Assembly: GCF_002835665.1 (NCBI RefSeq)
Contig: NZ_PIZV01000056.1
Span: 1-64,000 of the forward strand
Length of the DNA stretch: 64,000 nucleotides
Direction: 5' to 3'
DNA from: Chryseobacterium sp. PMSZPI
GTDB lineage: Bacteria > Bacteroidota > Bacteroidia > Flavobacteriales > Weeksellaceae
Within the stretch, counting starts at the first letter, position 1. Each line of letters opens with the position of its first letter. The position numbers and the translations under genes were made by a program. The notes beneath the pieces are model-generated. The model saw only the letters and a program-made list of their open reading frames with translations, did not search any database and had not been told where the DNA came from. Positions 53,074-61,528 of this stretch are shown piece by piece.

Positions 53074-53328
53074 ATGAAAAGAACTCATAATACAATTCCG
53101 GATCAGAATTTTACGGAATCAAATAGTACAGAATCGGATAGAATTAACAATAAAAATATATTCTCTCCATCATCAATACTAACGGAAGATGATCAGGAAA
53201 TACCAGTAAATAATTATAGGTTTATATCACATGTGTTAATGGATTTTGATTCTGATTCAGCCCATGAACAATATGTGTTTTATGAAATTAAAGAACCTTT
53301 GAAAACCACCAATTTTTACAATGAATAA
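53074..53328 (+). CDS. Hypothetical small polar protein
   Basis: An 84-aa protein with no signal peptide or membrane helix. The N-terminal half is polar and probably disordered (N/T/S/D-rich). The second half (NNYRFISHVLMDFDSDSAHEQYVFYEIKEPL) looks folded. Not recognised. Its stop overlaps the next start by 8 nt, a strong sign that both are real and made together. Confidence 0.6.
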   Translation: MKRTHNTIPDQNFTESNSTESDRINNKNIFSPSSILTEDDQEIPVNNYRFISHVLMDFDSDSAHEQYVFYEIKEPLKTTNFYNE

Positions 53329-53923
53329 TAATTTACAACTACCGGAAACTTTCATTGCATTGTCCGATTTTAGAAAAAAAGATATTTATCTTCCTGAAAT
53401 GGATCAGGATCAAATCATTTCAGACTTCTTTCCCGGAACTTTTACAGAATTAGTTCAACGGTTATCCGATATTACAGGAGCGTTTTACGGAGGTTTGCTT
53501 AAACAATCAGGTAAGCTTTTTGGGCCCGAAGCAATTGAGCAGTTATCGAGTGCTTTTATGTATGATCTGGGAAGTAAAATGACCTTAAGAACTCTTGGCC
53601 TAAAGCCTGATTTGCAACTCGAAATTCCGACAGTCGCTAAAATACTTATAGGAGCAATTTTTACATCCAGTCCCGAATATAGTTTCGAATTTAAAGAATT
53701 AAATGATCAAAAAGTTGAAATGTTGATAAAAGGGGTAGACCGCTACCACAGAATTACACAAAGTTTTGAAATTGCCGGACTGTTGAAATGGCCGGTAATA
53801 AAACCTTTTGTGCAAGGAGTATGCGACACTATGGGACTGGATGTTTTATTAAATATAGAAGTACTAGAACTTAATCCAGACAGTTCTTGTGTTTATCTTG
53901 TCAAGCTGTCAAAAAGAAATTAA
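53321..53923 (+). CDS. Hypothetical protein, possible V4R/DUF2378-like ligand-binding fold
   Basis: A 200-aa soluble protein without signal peptide. The pattern is a helical start (DFFPGTFTELVQRLSDITGAFYGGLLKQSGKLFGPEAIEQLSSAFMYDLGSKM), a middle alpha-beta part, and a C-terminal Cys-x-x-x-Gly strand pair (VCDTMGLDVLLNIEVLELNPDSSCVYLVKL). It loosely resembles 4-vinyl-reductase-like or L-2-amino-thiazoline hydrolase-like binding folds, but this is only an impression. Translationally coupled to the preceding gene; a terminator follows. Confidence 0.65.
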   Translation: MNNNLQLPETFIALSDFRKKDIYLPEMDQDQIISDFFPGTFTELVQRLSDITGAFYGGLLKQSGKLFGPEAIEQLSSAFMYDLGSKMTLRTLGLKPDLQLEIPTVAKILIGAIFTSSPEYSFEFKELNDQKVEMLIKGVDRYHRITQSFEIAGLLKWPVIKPFVQGVCDTMGLDVLLNIEVLELNPDSSCVYLVKLSKRN

Positions 53924-53951
53924 GAAGATTTTCATTAAACTTCAATAGAAG

Positions 53952-53992
53952 AGGCTGTCTCCTACATCAATACAAATATAGGAGACAGTCTT
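53952..53992 (+). terminator. Terminator of the orphan pair
   Basis: AGGCTGTCTCCTA pairs with TAGGAGACAGTCT (one G-U), followed by a T/C-rich tail, 28 nt after the stop. Confidence 0.8.
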
Positions 53993-54047
53993 CTTTCTTT
54001 ATATTTTTCTACATTAAGCTTTAGCAAAACTTAAAATACTATTGATT

Positions 54048-55061
54048 TTACTCAACTTTTGCCGTCCATTCAATACCACTAATGTCGATAAGTTTCAAGG
54101 TATGAATCTCATTTTTTTGAAGAATATCCCGAATATCGATATTAATATCGGCTTTTGCTCCAAGAGGGATAATAAGACTATGTTTTCCGGATTTTACCTT
54201 AGCCACATAATGATTTTTAATATGTTCCTTAGGAAATTTTGAAAGCTTCGTTTGATTCAATTCTTTTATGATATTCCCACTTTTATCTAAGACTTGAATG
54301 CCGATGAGAAATGAACCATAGACATCTGCTCCTTCAGTTCGGAAAATTTCAAATTTTAAATCAGAATGACTTTGTGAAATATGGGAAATTTCAACCTTCG
54401 GTTTTACAGATTTATTGTGTAATGTTCCCCAAACTCCTCCATGGAAATATTGATTTGTATAAAGCGTAAGTCCGAAAATAGCCAGAGAACCGGTTAATAC
54501 AAGATCTTTTGGATTGGAAACAGGAAGGCTCCCGGAACCTAACCATTTAAACCAATTTTTGTGGGTGAAGCTTTTATTCTTCTTTATGAAAAAATAATCC
54601 AGGGAATAAGGGCCGCTTCCGGTAAGAAACAGGACAAATCCACCTGCTAATCCGAGAACTCCTATTTGCCATTCATCTACACAAGTTGTACCCAGCCAAC
54701 CTGACCCCAAAAGAATTCCCAATGCAAGACTGAAGATTCCGATGCTCATTAACCGGGTAAATAAACCTAAAATGATCAGTAATCCAACGATGGCTTCAAT
54801 AATGGTAAAGATCATCATCGATCTCTGTAAAGCATCCGGATGGGTAACCAGATATTCGATGACAGGTTTTATTCCTAAAGCATTAGGGAGGAAATGATTG
54901 AATTTTTCCCCAATATATCCCTTTTCATCCGGGATTAATTTGTTTTCAAGGATAAGTCTGCGCCAAAAAGCTGAAAAGTAAGTCCATCCGATAACCATAC
55001 GGAGGGATAAAGTATATAAACCGGCCAGATCAGAAGATTGGCTGTTGAAGGTATGTTTCAT
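54048..55061 (-). CDS. DoxD-DoxA fusion (thiosulfate:quinone oxidoreductase-like)
   Basis: A 337-aa protein. Residues about 10-155 form a DoxX/DoxD-type four-helix membrane domain (SLRMVIGWTYFSAFWRRLILENKL, then TIIEAIVGLLIILGLFTRLMSIGIF, and WLGTTCVDEWQIGVLGLAGGFVLFL). After a further membrane helix, the C-terminal part resembles the DoxA subunit (YTNQYFHGGVWGTLHNKSVKPKVEIS...). In archaea DoxD and DoxA are separate subunits that pass thiosulfate electrons to quinone; fused forms occur in Bacteroidota. The true substrate here is not shown. Confidence 0.85.
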   Translation of the reverse strand: MKHTFNSQSSDLAGLYTLSLRMVIGWTYFSAFWRRLILENKLIPDEKGYIGEKFNHFLPNALGIKPVIEYLVTHPDALQRSMMIFTIIEAIVGLLIILGLFTRLMSIGIFSLALGILLGSGWLGTTCVDEWQIGVLGLAGGFVLFLTGSGPYSLDYFFIKKNKSFTHKNWFKWLGSGSLPVSNPKDLVLTGSLAIFGLTLYTNQYFHGGVWGTLHNKSVKPKVEISHISQSHSDLKFEIFRTEGADVYGSFLIGIQVLDKSGNIIKELNQTKLSKFPKEHIKNHYVAKVKSGKHSLIIPLGAKADINIDIRDILQKNEIHTLKLIDISGIEWTAKVE

Positions 55062-55118
55062 TGAATTTGATATGTTTTTATTTAAAAATGATTGATGCTG
55101 TTTGATTGTAAGGGCGTG

Positions 55119-55472
55119 CTAAACCATGCTTAGTTTCAATCTTTTAAATAAAATATATTTCGGAGGACTGTTTCCGGTCGTATGTCCTGAATATTCATTG
55201 AGGAAAGTCTTTTTTTTAGGACTTTTGACAATCAGTTTTACATAGAGAAAATCCTTATTTTTTAGCTTAGTTTCAGCTTTTGAAATAGAGATTCCGGATG
55301 AGGTATTGGAGTTGGCATCACAGCTTACAGAAAAACCTGATGTTGCTTTAACTTTATTTAAACCACTGATATATTGAATGTCAAAAATGTCAAGAACATC
55401 CCTTTTTACAGAACACGGAGATAATGAAAATACCAATACAAGCATCATTATGATTGCTTTATAGGTTTTCAT
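55119..55472 (-). CDS. Hypothetical exported protein
   Basis: A 117-aa protein with a signal-like N-terminus (MKTYKAIIMMLVLVFSLSPCSVKRD); the Cys after LSP could be a lipobox, though the fit is poor. The mature part is short and beta-rich with one more Cys (FSVSCDANSNTSS). ATG 55472 is chosen over an ATG seven codons upstream, as it starts the signal peptide. It lies 57 nt upstream of the DoxDA gene on the same strand. Not recognised. Confidence 0.6.
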   Translation of the reverse strand: MKTYKAIIMMLVLVFSLSPCSVKRDVLDIFDIQYISGLNKVKATSGFSVSCDANSNTSSGISISKAETKLKNKDFLYVKLIVKSPKKKTFLNEYSGHTTGNSPPKYILFKRLKLSMV

Positions 55473-55510
55473 ATGGAATCTGACGTTTGACATTTCTACA
55501 AAACTACATT

Positions 55511-56425
55511 TTATTTTAATTTCAGCTTAATAAACTTTAAAAATTCATCCTGTTGATCCACAAATAAATAATGAGAACAATTATCAACCAGTTTAAAATT
55601 TTCCTCGCCAACCATATTTTTAAGATCACTCAATTGCTTCTTGGAAAATATTCCGTCATTTTTACCGTAAATAGCAAAAAGAGGAATTTTTTTCTTTCTA
55701 ATTTCTTTTAAAGCAGAGGTATTATCCAAGTTATTAAGAGGTTCATTTTGGTAAAATTTAATAGGAGAATTAGGATTTCGGATGTTGTTTTTGTAAAATT
55801 CACCGGCTTCATATTGAGCCCTTAAACCTTTGCTTTCAGGAGTAGGAGAGGGCATATCAAAAAAATTGAGTTTGCCGGCTGTTTCGTAACATCTTTTTCG
55901 GTAAGAAGCAGAATTTTTATCTAAATTTTCTATTTCAGTAATTAATTTAAGTTCGGCAGGATCATTTTTGAAATGTTCTTTGGCCTGTTTCAGAATATGA
56001 TCATAGGTTTCTTGTTGAGTAAATAATGCTCCGGCTAAAGTCAGGGAGCGTACTCTTTCCGGAAACTGATTCGTAAAGAGTGTTCCTATAATTCCTCCAA
56101 AACTATGGGCAATAATGTTTGCTTTTTTAATGTGGTAGTTTTGATAAATTTGTTGTAAATCATCAAAACTTTCTTTAAAGGTCATCGTTGCGTTTTCATC
56201 CTTAGATCTTCCTTCTCCGCGTCGGTCATAGACAATTACATAAAATCCCTTATCAGCAAGTTGTTGTGCTGTGGTCCCTTCAAATAAAGTAGCATTTCCA
56301 CTTGGTCCGCCATGAATAAAAATAACGGAAGGATTCTTTTGATTTCCATAAGCTTTAGAATAAATATCCTGTGCATGAAAAGAAATAAAAAGTATAAGAA
56401 AAAGCGTGCAGAATAATGATTTCAT
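55511..56425 (-). CDS. Exported alpha/beta hydrolase (proline iminopeptidase-like)
   Basis: A 304-aa protein with a signal peptide ending near SFHAQ. The hydrolase domain has the oxyanion loop FIHGGPSGNATLF, YDRRGEGRS, the nucleophile elbow IAHSFGGIIG, and a C-terminal His in NCSHYLFVDQ. The HGGP motif is typical of the proline iminopeptidase (S33) branch; the substrate is probably a peptide or ester in the periplasm. It precedes the small exported protein and DoxDA genes on the same strand. Confidence 0.88.
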   Translation of the reverse strand: MKSLFCTLFLILFISFHAQDIYSKAYGNQKNPSVIFIHGGPSGNATLFEGTTAQQLADKGFYVIVYDRRGEGRSKDENATMTFKESFDDLQQIYQNYHIKKANIIAHSFGGIIGTLFTNQFPERVRSLTLAGALFTQQETYDHILKQAKEHFKNDPAELKLITEIENLDKNSASYRKRCYETAGKLNFFDMPSPTPESKGLRAQYEAGEFYKNNIRNPNSPIKFYQNEPLNNLDNTSALKEIRKKKIPLFAIYGKNDGIFSKKQLSDLKNMVGEENFKLVDNCSHYLFVDQQDEFLKFIKLKLK

Positions 56426-56619
56426 AGCATTAGTTTTACAGCCTCTAAGCTACTGAATATTCTTTAACGGATAGAAGGGAAAATAGTAAGGATGTGAATT
56501 TAATGGAAAGAAATAAGCTAATTTCATATCTTTCTTTTCGGAAAAATAAAACAGACTACTGACTAACTGTTGTCAAAATCCTGTCTTATCTTTATCCCAT
56601 TAATAAAACAGATATTAAA

Positions 56620-57180
56620 ATGAGTTATTGTTTAGCCATCGACGGAATGCAACCCGAAAGCAGAAAGGAACTACACAAAAGATATCATGATAACTATTAT
56701 GGATTTCCTATTCATGATGATAATGAATTGTTTGGAAGGTTGATTTTAGAAATCAATCAGGCAGGTTTAAGTTGGGAAACTGTTTTAAAAAAAGAAGAAA
56801 GTTTTAGGAAAGCTTATCATAATTTCAATATTCAAAAAATTGCTGCATATACGGAAGAAGATCGTGAAAGACTTTTGAACGATAGTGGGATTATCAGAAA
56901 TAAACTAAAGGTAAATGCAGCCATTGAAAACGCTAAAACAATTGTTGAACTTCAAGAAGAATTCGGATCCTTTGAAAAATGGCTGGAACATCATCATCCC
57001 AAAACACTGCAAGAGTGGATGAAGCTTTTCAAAAAGACCTTCAAATTTACCGGTGGTGAAATTGTTAATGAATTTCTGATGAGTACGGGATATCTTAGAG
57101 GGGCTCATGCCGAAAGTTGTCCGATTCACACGAAAGTATTGGCCCAAAAACCTTTGTGGAAAGAAAAGGAAGCGAAATAA
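56620..57180 (+). CDS. tag: DNA-3-methyladenine glycosylase I
   Basis: A 186-aa helix-hairpin-helix glycosylase that removes 3-methyladenine from alkylated DNA. The N-terminal MSYC and the C-terminal AHAESCPIH supply the zinc-binding Cys/His set of the Tag family. YHDNYYGFPIHDDNELFGRLILEINQAGLSWETVLKKEESFRKAY is the typical substrate-pocket region with catalytic Glu. Complete. It has its own promoter region (TATCTTTA near 56587). Confidence 0.94.
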   Translation: MSYCLAIDGMQPESRKELHKRYHDNYYGFPIHDDNELFGRLILEINQAGLSWETVLKKEESFRKAYHNFNIQKIAAYTEEDRERLLNDSGIIRNKLKVNAAIENAKTIVELQEEFGSFEKWLEHHHPKTLQEWMKLFKKTFKFTGGEIVNEFLMSTGYLRGAHAESCPIHTKVLAQKPLWKEKEAK

Positions 57181-57232
57181 GTTTTTAAGTTTACATGATA
57201 TGAAATAAGCCACAAAAGTTTTGTGGTCAAAA

Positions 57233-57613
57233 TCAATCAGTTTTGTTGTTATCTTTTTCAACAAGTGATTGATGTTCTCTTCCCCATTTTTCAAACGCAA
57301 GAATAATAGGTTTTAATTTATATCCGATCTCTGTAAGTTCATATTCTACTCGTGGAGGAACTTCTGCAAAGATCGTTCTGGTGATAATTTTGTCTTCTTC
57401 CAACCGGCGAAGCTGAAGGGTAAGCATACGTTCGGTGATGTTAGGAAGCTTTTTTCTGAGCTCTCCAAATCTCAATTTCCCATTAATCAGGTAACAGCAG
57501 ATGGCCAAGGTCCATTGCCCGCCAATAAGATTAGAAGTATAGACTTCCGGACATTCGCTAGCAAGAACCTTTTTATTAGAGAAATTGGTGGATGTTTCCT
57601 TTATTTTGGTCAT
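57233..57613 (-). CDS. HxlR-family transcriptional regulator
   Basis: A 126-aa winged-helix regulator with the HxlR signature IGGQWTLAICCYLINGKLRFGELRKKLPNITERMLTLQLRRLEEDKIITR. The N-terminal Cys (SECPEVYTS, about residue 20) is where redox-sensing HxlR proteins such as YodB carry their reactive thiol. It is divergent from an NAD(P)H oxidoreductase gene and probably controls it in response to quinones or electrophiles. Confidence 0.92.
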   Translation of the reverse strand: MTKIKETSTNFSNKKVLASECPEVYTSNLIGGQWTLAICCYLINGKLRFGELRKKLPNITERMLTLQLRRLEEDKIITRTIFAEVPPRVEYELTEIGYKLKPIILAFEKWGREHQSLVEKDNNKTD

Positions 57614-57704
57614 TACTTACATTTTTTATAGTACCATACAATTGGTAGCTAAGGTACAAAATGTAAGTTATACATTGTATTTTTGTGACAGAAATTTAAA
57701 CTCA
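57614..57704. promoter_or_regulatory. Divergent hxlR/oxidoreductase control region with nested dyads
   Basis: ACTTACATTTT (57615-57625) and AAAATGTAAGT (57658-57668) form a perfect 11-bp inverted repeat. It encloses a smaller dyad TACCA (57632-57636)/TGGTA (57643-57647). TATTTTTG (57678-57685) is a -7 box for the oxidoreductase. The dyads are likely HxlR binding sites. Confidence 0.65.
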
Positions 57705-58235
57705 ATGAAGACCTTAATTATTATCATCCATCCGGATATAGAAAAATCAGTAATCAATAAAAAATGGATTGAAGCATTAGCAAAACACCCTGAAAAATAT
57801 ACAATACATCAATTATATAAAGCTTATCCCGAAGGAAAAATCGACATTCTTAAAGAACAGCAATTGATGGAATCTTATGATAAAATTGTATTCCAGTTTC
57901 CTTTTTACTGGTTTAGCAGTCCGCCACTTTTAAAACAATGGTTAGATGAAGTGGTTCTGTACGGTTGGGCCTATGGAAGTAATAGCGGATATAAGCTTGA
58001 AGGTAAAAAAATGACCCTGGCGGTTACCACAGGAATTGATGAAGAAGGTTACAGTGCTTCCGGAGAATACAAGTACACTATGAATGAGCTTTTCAGACCT
58101 TATGAGCTGACCTTTGATTATATAAAAGCAGAATACAAAGAACCCTTTGTCTACTACGGAATAGAAAGAGATTCCTCTGATGAATGGATCGAAAGAAGTG
58201 TTCCAATGTATTTGGAGTTTATCGATCAATTATAA
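57705..58235 (+). CDS. NAD(P)H oxidoreductase, flavodoxin-like (KefF/MdaB type)
   Basis: A 176-aa flavoprotein with a flavodoxin-like fold. It has LIIIIHPDIEKSVINKKWIEAL, YDKIVFQFPFYWFSSPPLLKQWLDEVVLYGWAYG (FMN/FAD and quinone site), and KKMTLAVTTGIDEEGYS. Such enzymes reduce quinones with two electrons, avoiding semiquinone radicals. ATG 57705 gives the family N-terminus; the longer open frame from 57585 crosses the promoter and part of hxlR. Probably regulated by the divergent HxlR. Confidence 0.9.
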   Translation: MKTLIIIIHPDIEKSVINKKWIEALAKHPEKYTIHQLYKAYPEGKIDILKEQQLMESYDKIVFQFPFYWFSSPPLLKQWLDEVVLYGWAYGSNSGYKLEGKKMTLAVTTGIDEEGYSASGEYKYTMNELFRPYELTFDYIKAEYKEPFVYYGIERDSSDEWIERSVPMYLEFIDQL

Positions 58236-58253
58236 GATCTGTAATAAAATTTG

Positions 58254-58304
58254 AAGAGGGGTATCTTAAAAGCCAAATTACCTGACTTTTGAGCCCTCTT
58301 TTTA
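58254..58304. terminator. Bidirectional terminator
   Basis: AAGAGGG/CCCTCTT with inner CTTAAAAG/CTTTTGAG (one G-U) form a two-part stem and a T-rich tail, between the convergent oxidoreductase and patatin genes. Confidence 0.75.
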
Positions 58305-58307
58305 TTT

Positions 58308-59894
58308 TTATCCCACCGTTGGTGTATCCTCTTCCTTCAATATTTTCTTTTCCTTCATAGAAAGCAGCATTCTTTCGTATTTATATTTTTCCCAATCAAA
58401 CTGATTGAGGAAATCCAAGGCAGCCTGAAAACCTCTGTTGAAGAGATCCTCTTTTTCTTCTTTTTTCATAAAGAAATTCAGCCAGCTGCTCGTTCCGCAA
58501 TTAATGGTTTGTATACTATATAAGCGGTAAAAACTATGTTTGGTAAGAAAAGTTTTATCGTTAAAGCCTTTTAGAGTATTGATGATGTTTCCAGCATAAG
58601 TAAAAGGCGTTTTCATGATTTCTTCACTGGTTTTTCCTCTTTCCGAAAGAATATCGGAATCACTGGTTAATTGTACTGCAAAAAGCGGCAGTCTTGGATG
58701 GAAGACTTCATCAGCATGAAAAAGATCAATAGGAAAGTTGGAAATACTGCCCCCGTCAATAAAAATACCAACCGGATTAATATCTTCCTTTTTAGTATTC
58801 AACCAGAATTTCCATGCGTATTTTACAGAATCTTCCTCTTTATTGATTCTTTTCTGAAAGGGTTCAAAAAAGAAAGGAACAGACATGGAGGCCCTTACAA
58901 ACTCGGCAGGACTGGTATGTTTTAATTCTTCTTCTGACCAATATAAATTGGCCATTGTAGGAAGCTCTACTTTTATTTTAGCATTGATATCTGTAGTAAT
59001 GACTACATACTCGGATCTTAATTGATAAAAAGGGTTGTTTTTATAATAATCATTATTCGCTGCACTGTCATAAAAAATTTTATACCTGGTCTGATCGATG
59101 TGTTCCAGATTTTTGGTTTTAATTTTTTCGATGCTTTGGAGCGTTATGGTATAATACTCTTGTTTGTTTCCATAACGGTAATTGAGGTTAAGGTCATATT
59201 CTTTGCGAATAAACTTTTCATTAAGGCTGGCGACTGTTTTTATTCCAAAACCATCCAATGCGTTTTGCATGGTGTTTAGAAATACGGTTCCGGGATTCAA
59301 TCCGCTATTCTCCTTTCTGAAGTTATTGTAAAGCTTTTTGATGCAAAAAAATAAAATGATAGCAGGAATCAAGGGAATAAGAAACATCAGTTTGGCATTG
59401 AATGTCGTTTCTGAAGGAATAACAAAAGGAGTTGCAACCAAAATAGCAATAAATATCGCGATAATAATCGCATTAATTTTAAAGAAATTTTTGTTGTTCA
59501 GCATCGCATGAAGGGTCGTTTTTACATATGTCTTTCCATCCATGAAATCTGCGAAATCCCAATTGAACAAAATATCCTTAATCACATCACTCTTAGCATC
59601 TTCTTTTGTTCTGCAAGCTGCGATAAGCATTGTATTGATCGCTCCTGCACTCGTTCCCGCTACTTTTAAAAAACGAATTCCAAAGACTTCCAATCCATAA
59701 AGATAACCTACCAGAGCACTTCCCCAAACACCACCTCCTTCCTGTACAAATTCTACATACTGATGACCGTATTCATCCAGAAGATCCGAAAATTCTTTAG
59801 ATGAAATCTTTTGATGTAAAGCAGCAAGCTTATCCTTGGAATTCTTTGAAAGAGAAGGGTCTTCCAGGATTTTATAAAGGTCTTCAGTTTTCAT
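58308..59894 (-). CDS. Patatin-like phospholipase with inserted membrane helices
   Basis: A 528-aa lipid hydrolase. The oxyanion loop is QEGGGVWGSALVGYL, the nucleophile elbow GTSAG has Ser at about 82, and the catalytic Asp lies in FIDGGSISNFPID, so the Ser-Asp dyad is intact. Unusually, two hydrophobic helices (about residues 142-160 and 170-188) interrupt the patatin domain between Ser and Asp and would anchor it in a membrane. The ATG at 59894 begins MKTEDLYKI; a longer frame to 59945 adds a proline-rich stretch with no support. Confidence 0.88.
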   Translation of the reverse strand: MKTEDLYKILEDPSLSKNSKDKLAALHQKISSKEFSDLLDEYGHQYVEFVQEGGGVWGSALVGYLYGLEVFGIRFLKVAGTSAGAINTMLIAACRTKEDAKSDVIKDILFNWDFADFMDGKTYVKTTLHAMLNNKNFFKINAIIIAIFIAILVATPFVIPSETTFNAKLMFLIPLIPAIILFFCIKKLYNNFRKENSGLNPGTVFLNTMQNALDGFGIKTVASLNEKFIRKEYDLNLNYRYGNKQEYYTITLQSIEKIKTKNLEHIDQTRYKIFYDSAANNDYYKNNPFYQLRSEYVVITTDINAKIKVELPTMANLYWSEEELKHTSPAEFVRASMSVPFFFEPFQKRINKEEDSVKYAWKFWLNTKKEDINPVGIFIDGGSISNFPIDLFHADEVFHPRLPLFAVQLTSDSDILSERGKTSEEIMKTPFTYAGNIINTLKGFNDKTFLTKHSFYRLYSIQTINCGTSSWLNFFMKKEEKEDLFNRGFQAALDFLNQFDWEKYKYERMLLSMKEKKILKEEDTPTVG

Positions 59895-59945
59895 AGTATT
59901 GTTATGATGTGGTGATGGCAAAGCCCTTTCATCTCTCGTCATCAA

Positions 59946-60555
59946 GAACCGTAGATGAAGCAGTCTCTAAATTAATATTTATTTATGAACTTAGGAACAA
60001 TTCACTAATTATTAGTTGCAGATAATATTTTTGCTAGCATGCTTTGGTCAAAAAATACAAACCACAAAAGTCACAAAAGAATTAAAACACTTAAGTAATT
60101 TTTAAGTTTAAAACTTTATGTATAGAAGTTCACATAAGTTTAAAAAATCAAAGATTTTTAAGTAGATCAGCTTTATTAGTTTAATCTGCGAGCAAAAACA
60201 TCTGTGCAGATTCGTGTTATCTGTGGGAAACCAAACCACAAAAGTCACAAAAGAATTAAGCACTTAAGTAATTTTTTAAGTTTAAAGCTTTATGCATAGA
60301 AGTTCACATAAGTTTTAAAAATCAAAGATTTTTAAGTAGATCAACTTTATCAGTTTAATCTGCGAGCAAAAACATCTGTGTAGATTCGTGTTATCTGTGG
60401 GAAAACCAAACCACAAAAGTCACAAAAAAATTAGAGCACTTAAGTTTTAAAAATCAAGGATTTTTTATTATAATCATCTGCGAAATCAGCAAAATTAGCG
60501 AGAGATGAAATCTTTAGCGTCTTAAAAAATAATATACGATCGTATACCTACAAAA
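59946..60555. repeat. Tandem intergenic repeat (period about 174 bp, 2.5 copies)
   Basis: The marker AACCACAAAAGTCACAAAA starts at 60061, 60234 and 60409 (spacing 173 and 175 bp). Units share the AAAAATC-aaa-GATTTTT hairpin and CACTTAAGTAA/TTTAAGTTT arms with the 23570-24110 array, in the same orientation. No gene in the rest of the gap. Confidence 0.85.
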
Positions 60556-61455
60556 TTACCACTGTCTGCGTCTCACATAAATAAACGTACTGATCACTAC
60601 TGTCGCCATTACCCCTAATGTGATAAAATAACCGTGCTTATGATGAAGTTCCGGCATATTTTCAAAGTTCATTCCATACACACCGGCAATAAAAGTTATT
60701 GGTAAAAAGTAAACGGAATAGATTGCCAAGACTTTCATGACCTGGTTAGCCTTTTGATCCGAAAGAGCCAAAAACATGGAGATAAGGTTGGTAATCTGTA
60801 TATTTAAATGATCAAAATCCGCAACCACATCCTTGTGTTTATCTTTTAAATCCACAATTTCGGAATCCTGTAAATCCAATAATTTGAATTTATCAATGGC
60901 ATCCGTCGAAATTACCAATACCCGGGAATTCAATCCAGATTTTCGTTTTAGTTTATACAATCTTCGAATCTGGCTTGTATGATTGGTATTTTTAAGGAAA
61001 ATTTCATTTTCAATATTATCCATGGTTTCCAGTAAACTTACTGATTCGTCATCAAAACTTTTCATGATCAATATGGCAATCATTAAAGCTATTTTTTGAG
61101 GACTAGCATCTTCCTGTACCATAGAAAGCCTCTTTTTGGTCTCCGTGATACTTCGGGTTTTCATCCTGTGAATGGTAATAATCGTATTACCCAGTAGGAA
61201 AATTCCTATCTTGGTACTGATATCACTAATGGTGTTAAGGTTTTTCCTTTCCAGTTCTGTACTTTCACGGAGTAAGAAAAATTTTACATTTCCGTCTTCT
61301 TCATATTTAGGGAGATGATTAGGGTCTATGGTATCTTCTAAAAGAAGATTATTAATCTCATATCTTTCATGAAGAAATTTCAGGTCTTCTGCTGTAGGAG
61401 ACTCTACATCTACCCATTCACATTGGGAGCTTCTGTATATCGTATCAATTGGCAT
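60556..61455 (-). CDS. corA: CorA-family divalent cation transporter
   Basis: A 299-aa channel. The N-terminal cytoplasmic alpha/beta domain and long stalk helices lead to two C-terminal membrane helices. The first ends in the universally conserved YGMN motif (TFIAGVYGMNFENMPEL), which forms the pore entrance and selects hydrated Mg2+ or Co2+. Length is normal. The region upstream also holds the fabH promoter in the other direction. Confidence 0.95.
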   Translation of the reverse strand: MPIDTIYRSSQCEWVDVESPTAEDLKFLHERYEINNLLLEDTIDPNHLPKYEEDGNVKFFLLRESTELERKNLNTISDISTKIGIFLLGNTIITIHRMKTRSITETKKRLSMVQEDASPQKIALMIAILIMKSFDDESVSLLETMDNIENEIFLKNTNHTSQIRRLYKLKRKSGLNSRVLVISTDAIDKFKLLDLQDSEIVDLKDKHKDVVADFDHLNIQITNLISMFLALSDQKANQVMKVLAIYSVYFLPITFIAGVYGMNFENMPELHHKHGYFITLGVMATVVISTFIYVRRRQW

Positions 61456-61502
61456 AAAGTAAAAATACTAATATTTTGAAATACTATGTTTTAAATAAGT
61501 TT

Positions 61503-61510
61503 TATCTTTG
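61503..61510 (+). promoter_or_regulatory. Candidate -7 box of fabH
   Basis: TATCTTTG matches TAnnTTTG, 18 nt before the ATG at 61529. A TTTG lies at 61475-61478 but the spacing (24) is longer than usual. Confidence 0.5.
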
Positions 61511-61528
61511 CCAAAATTAAAAAACTAT

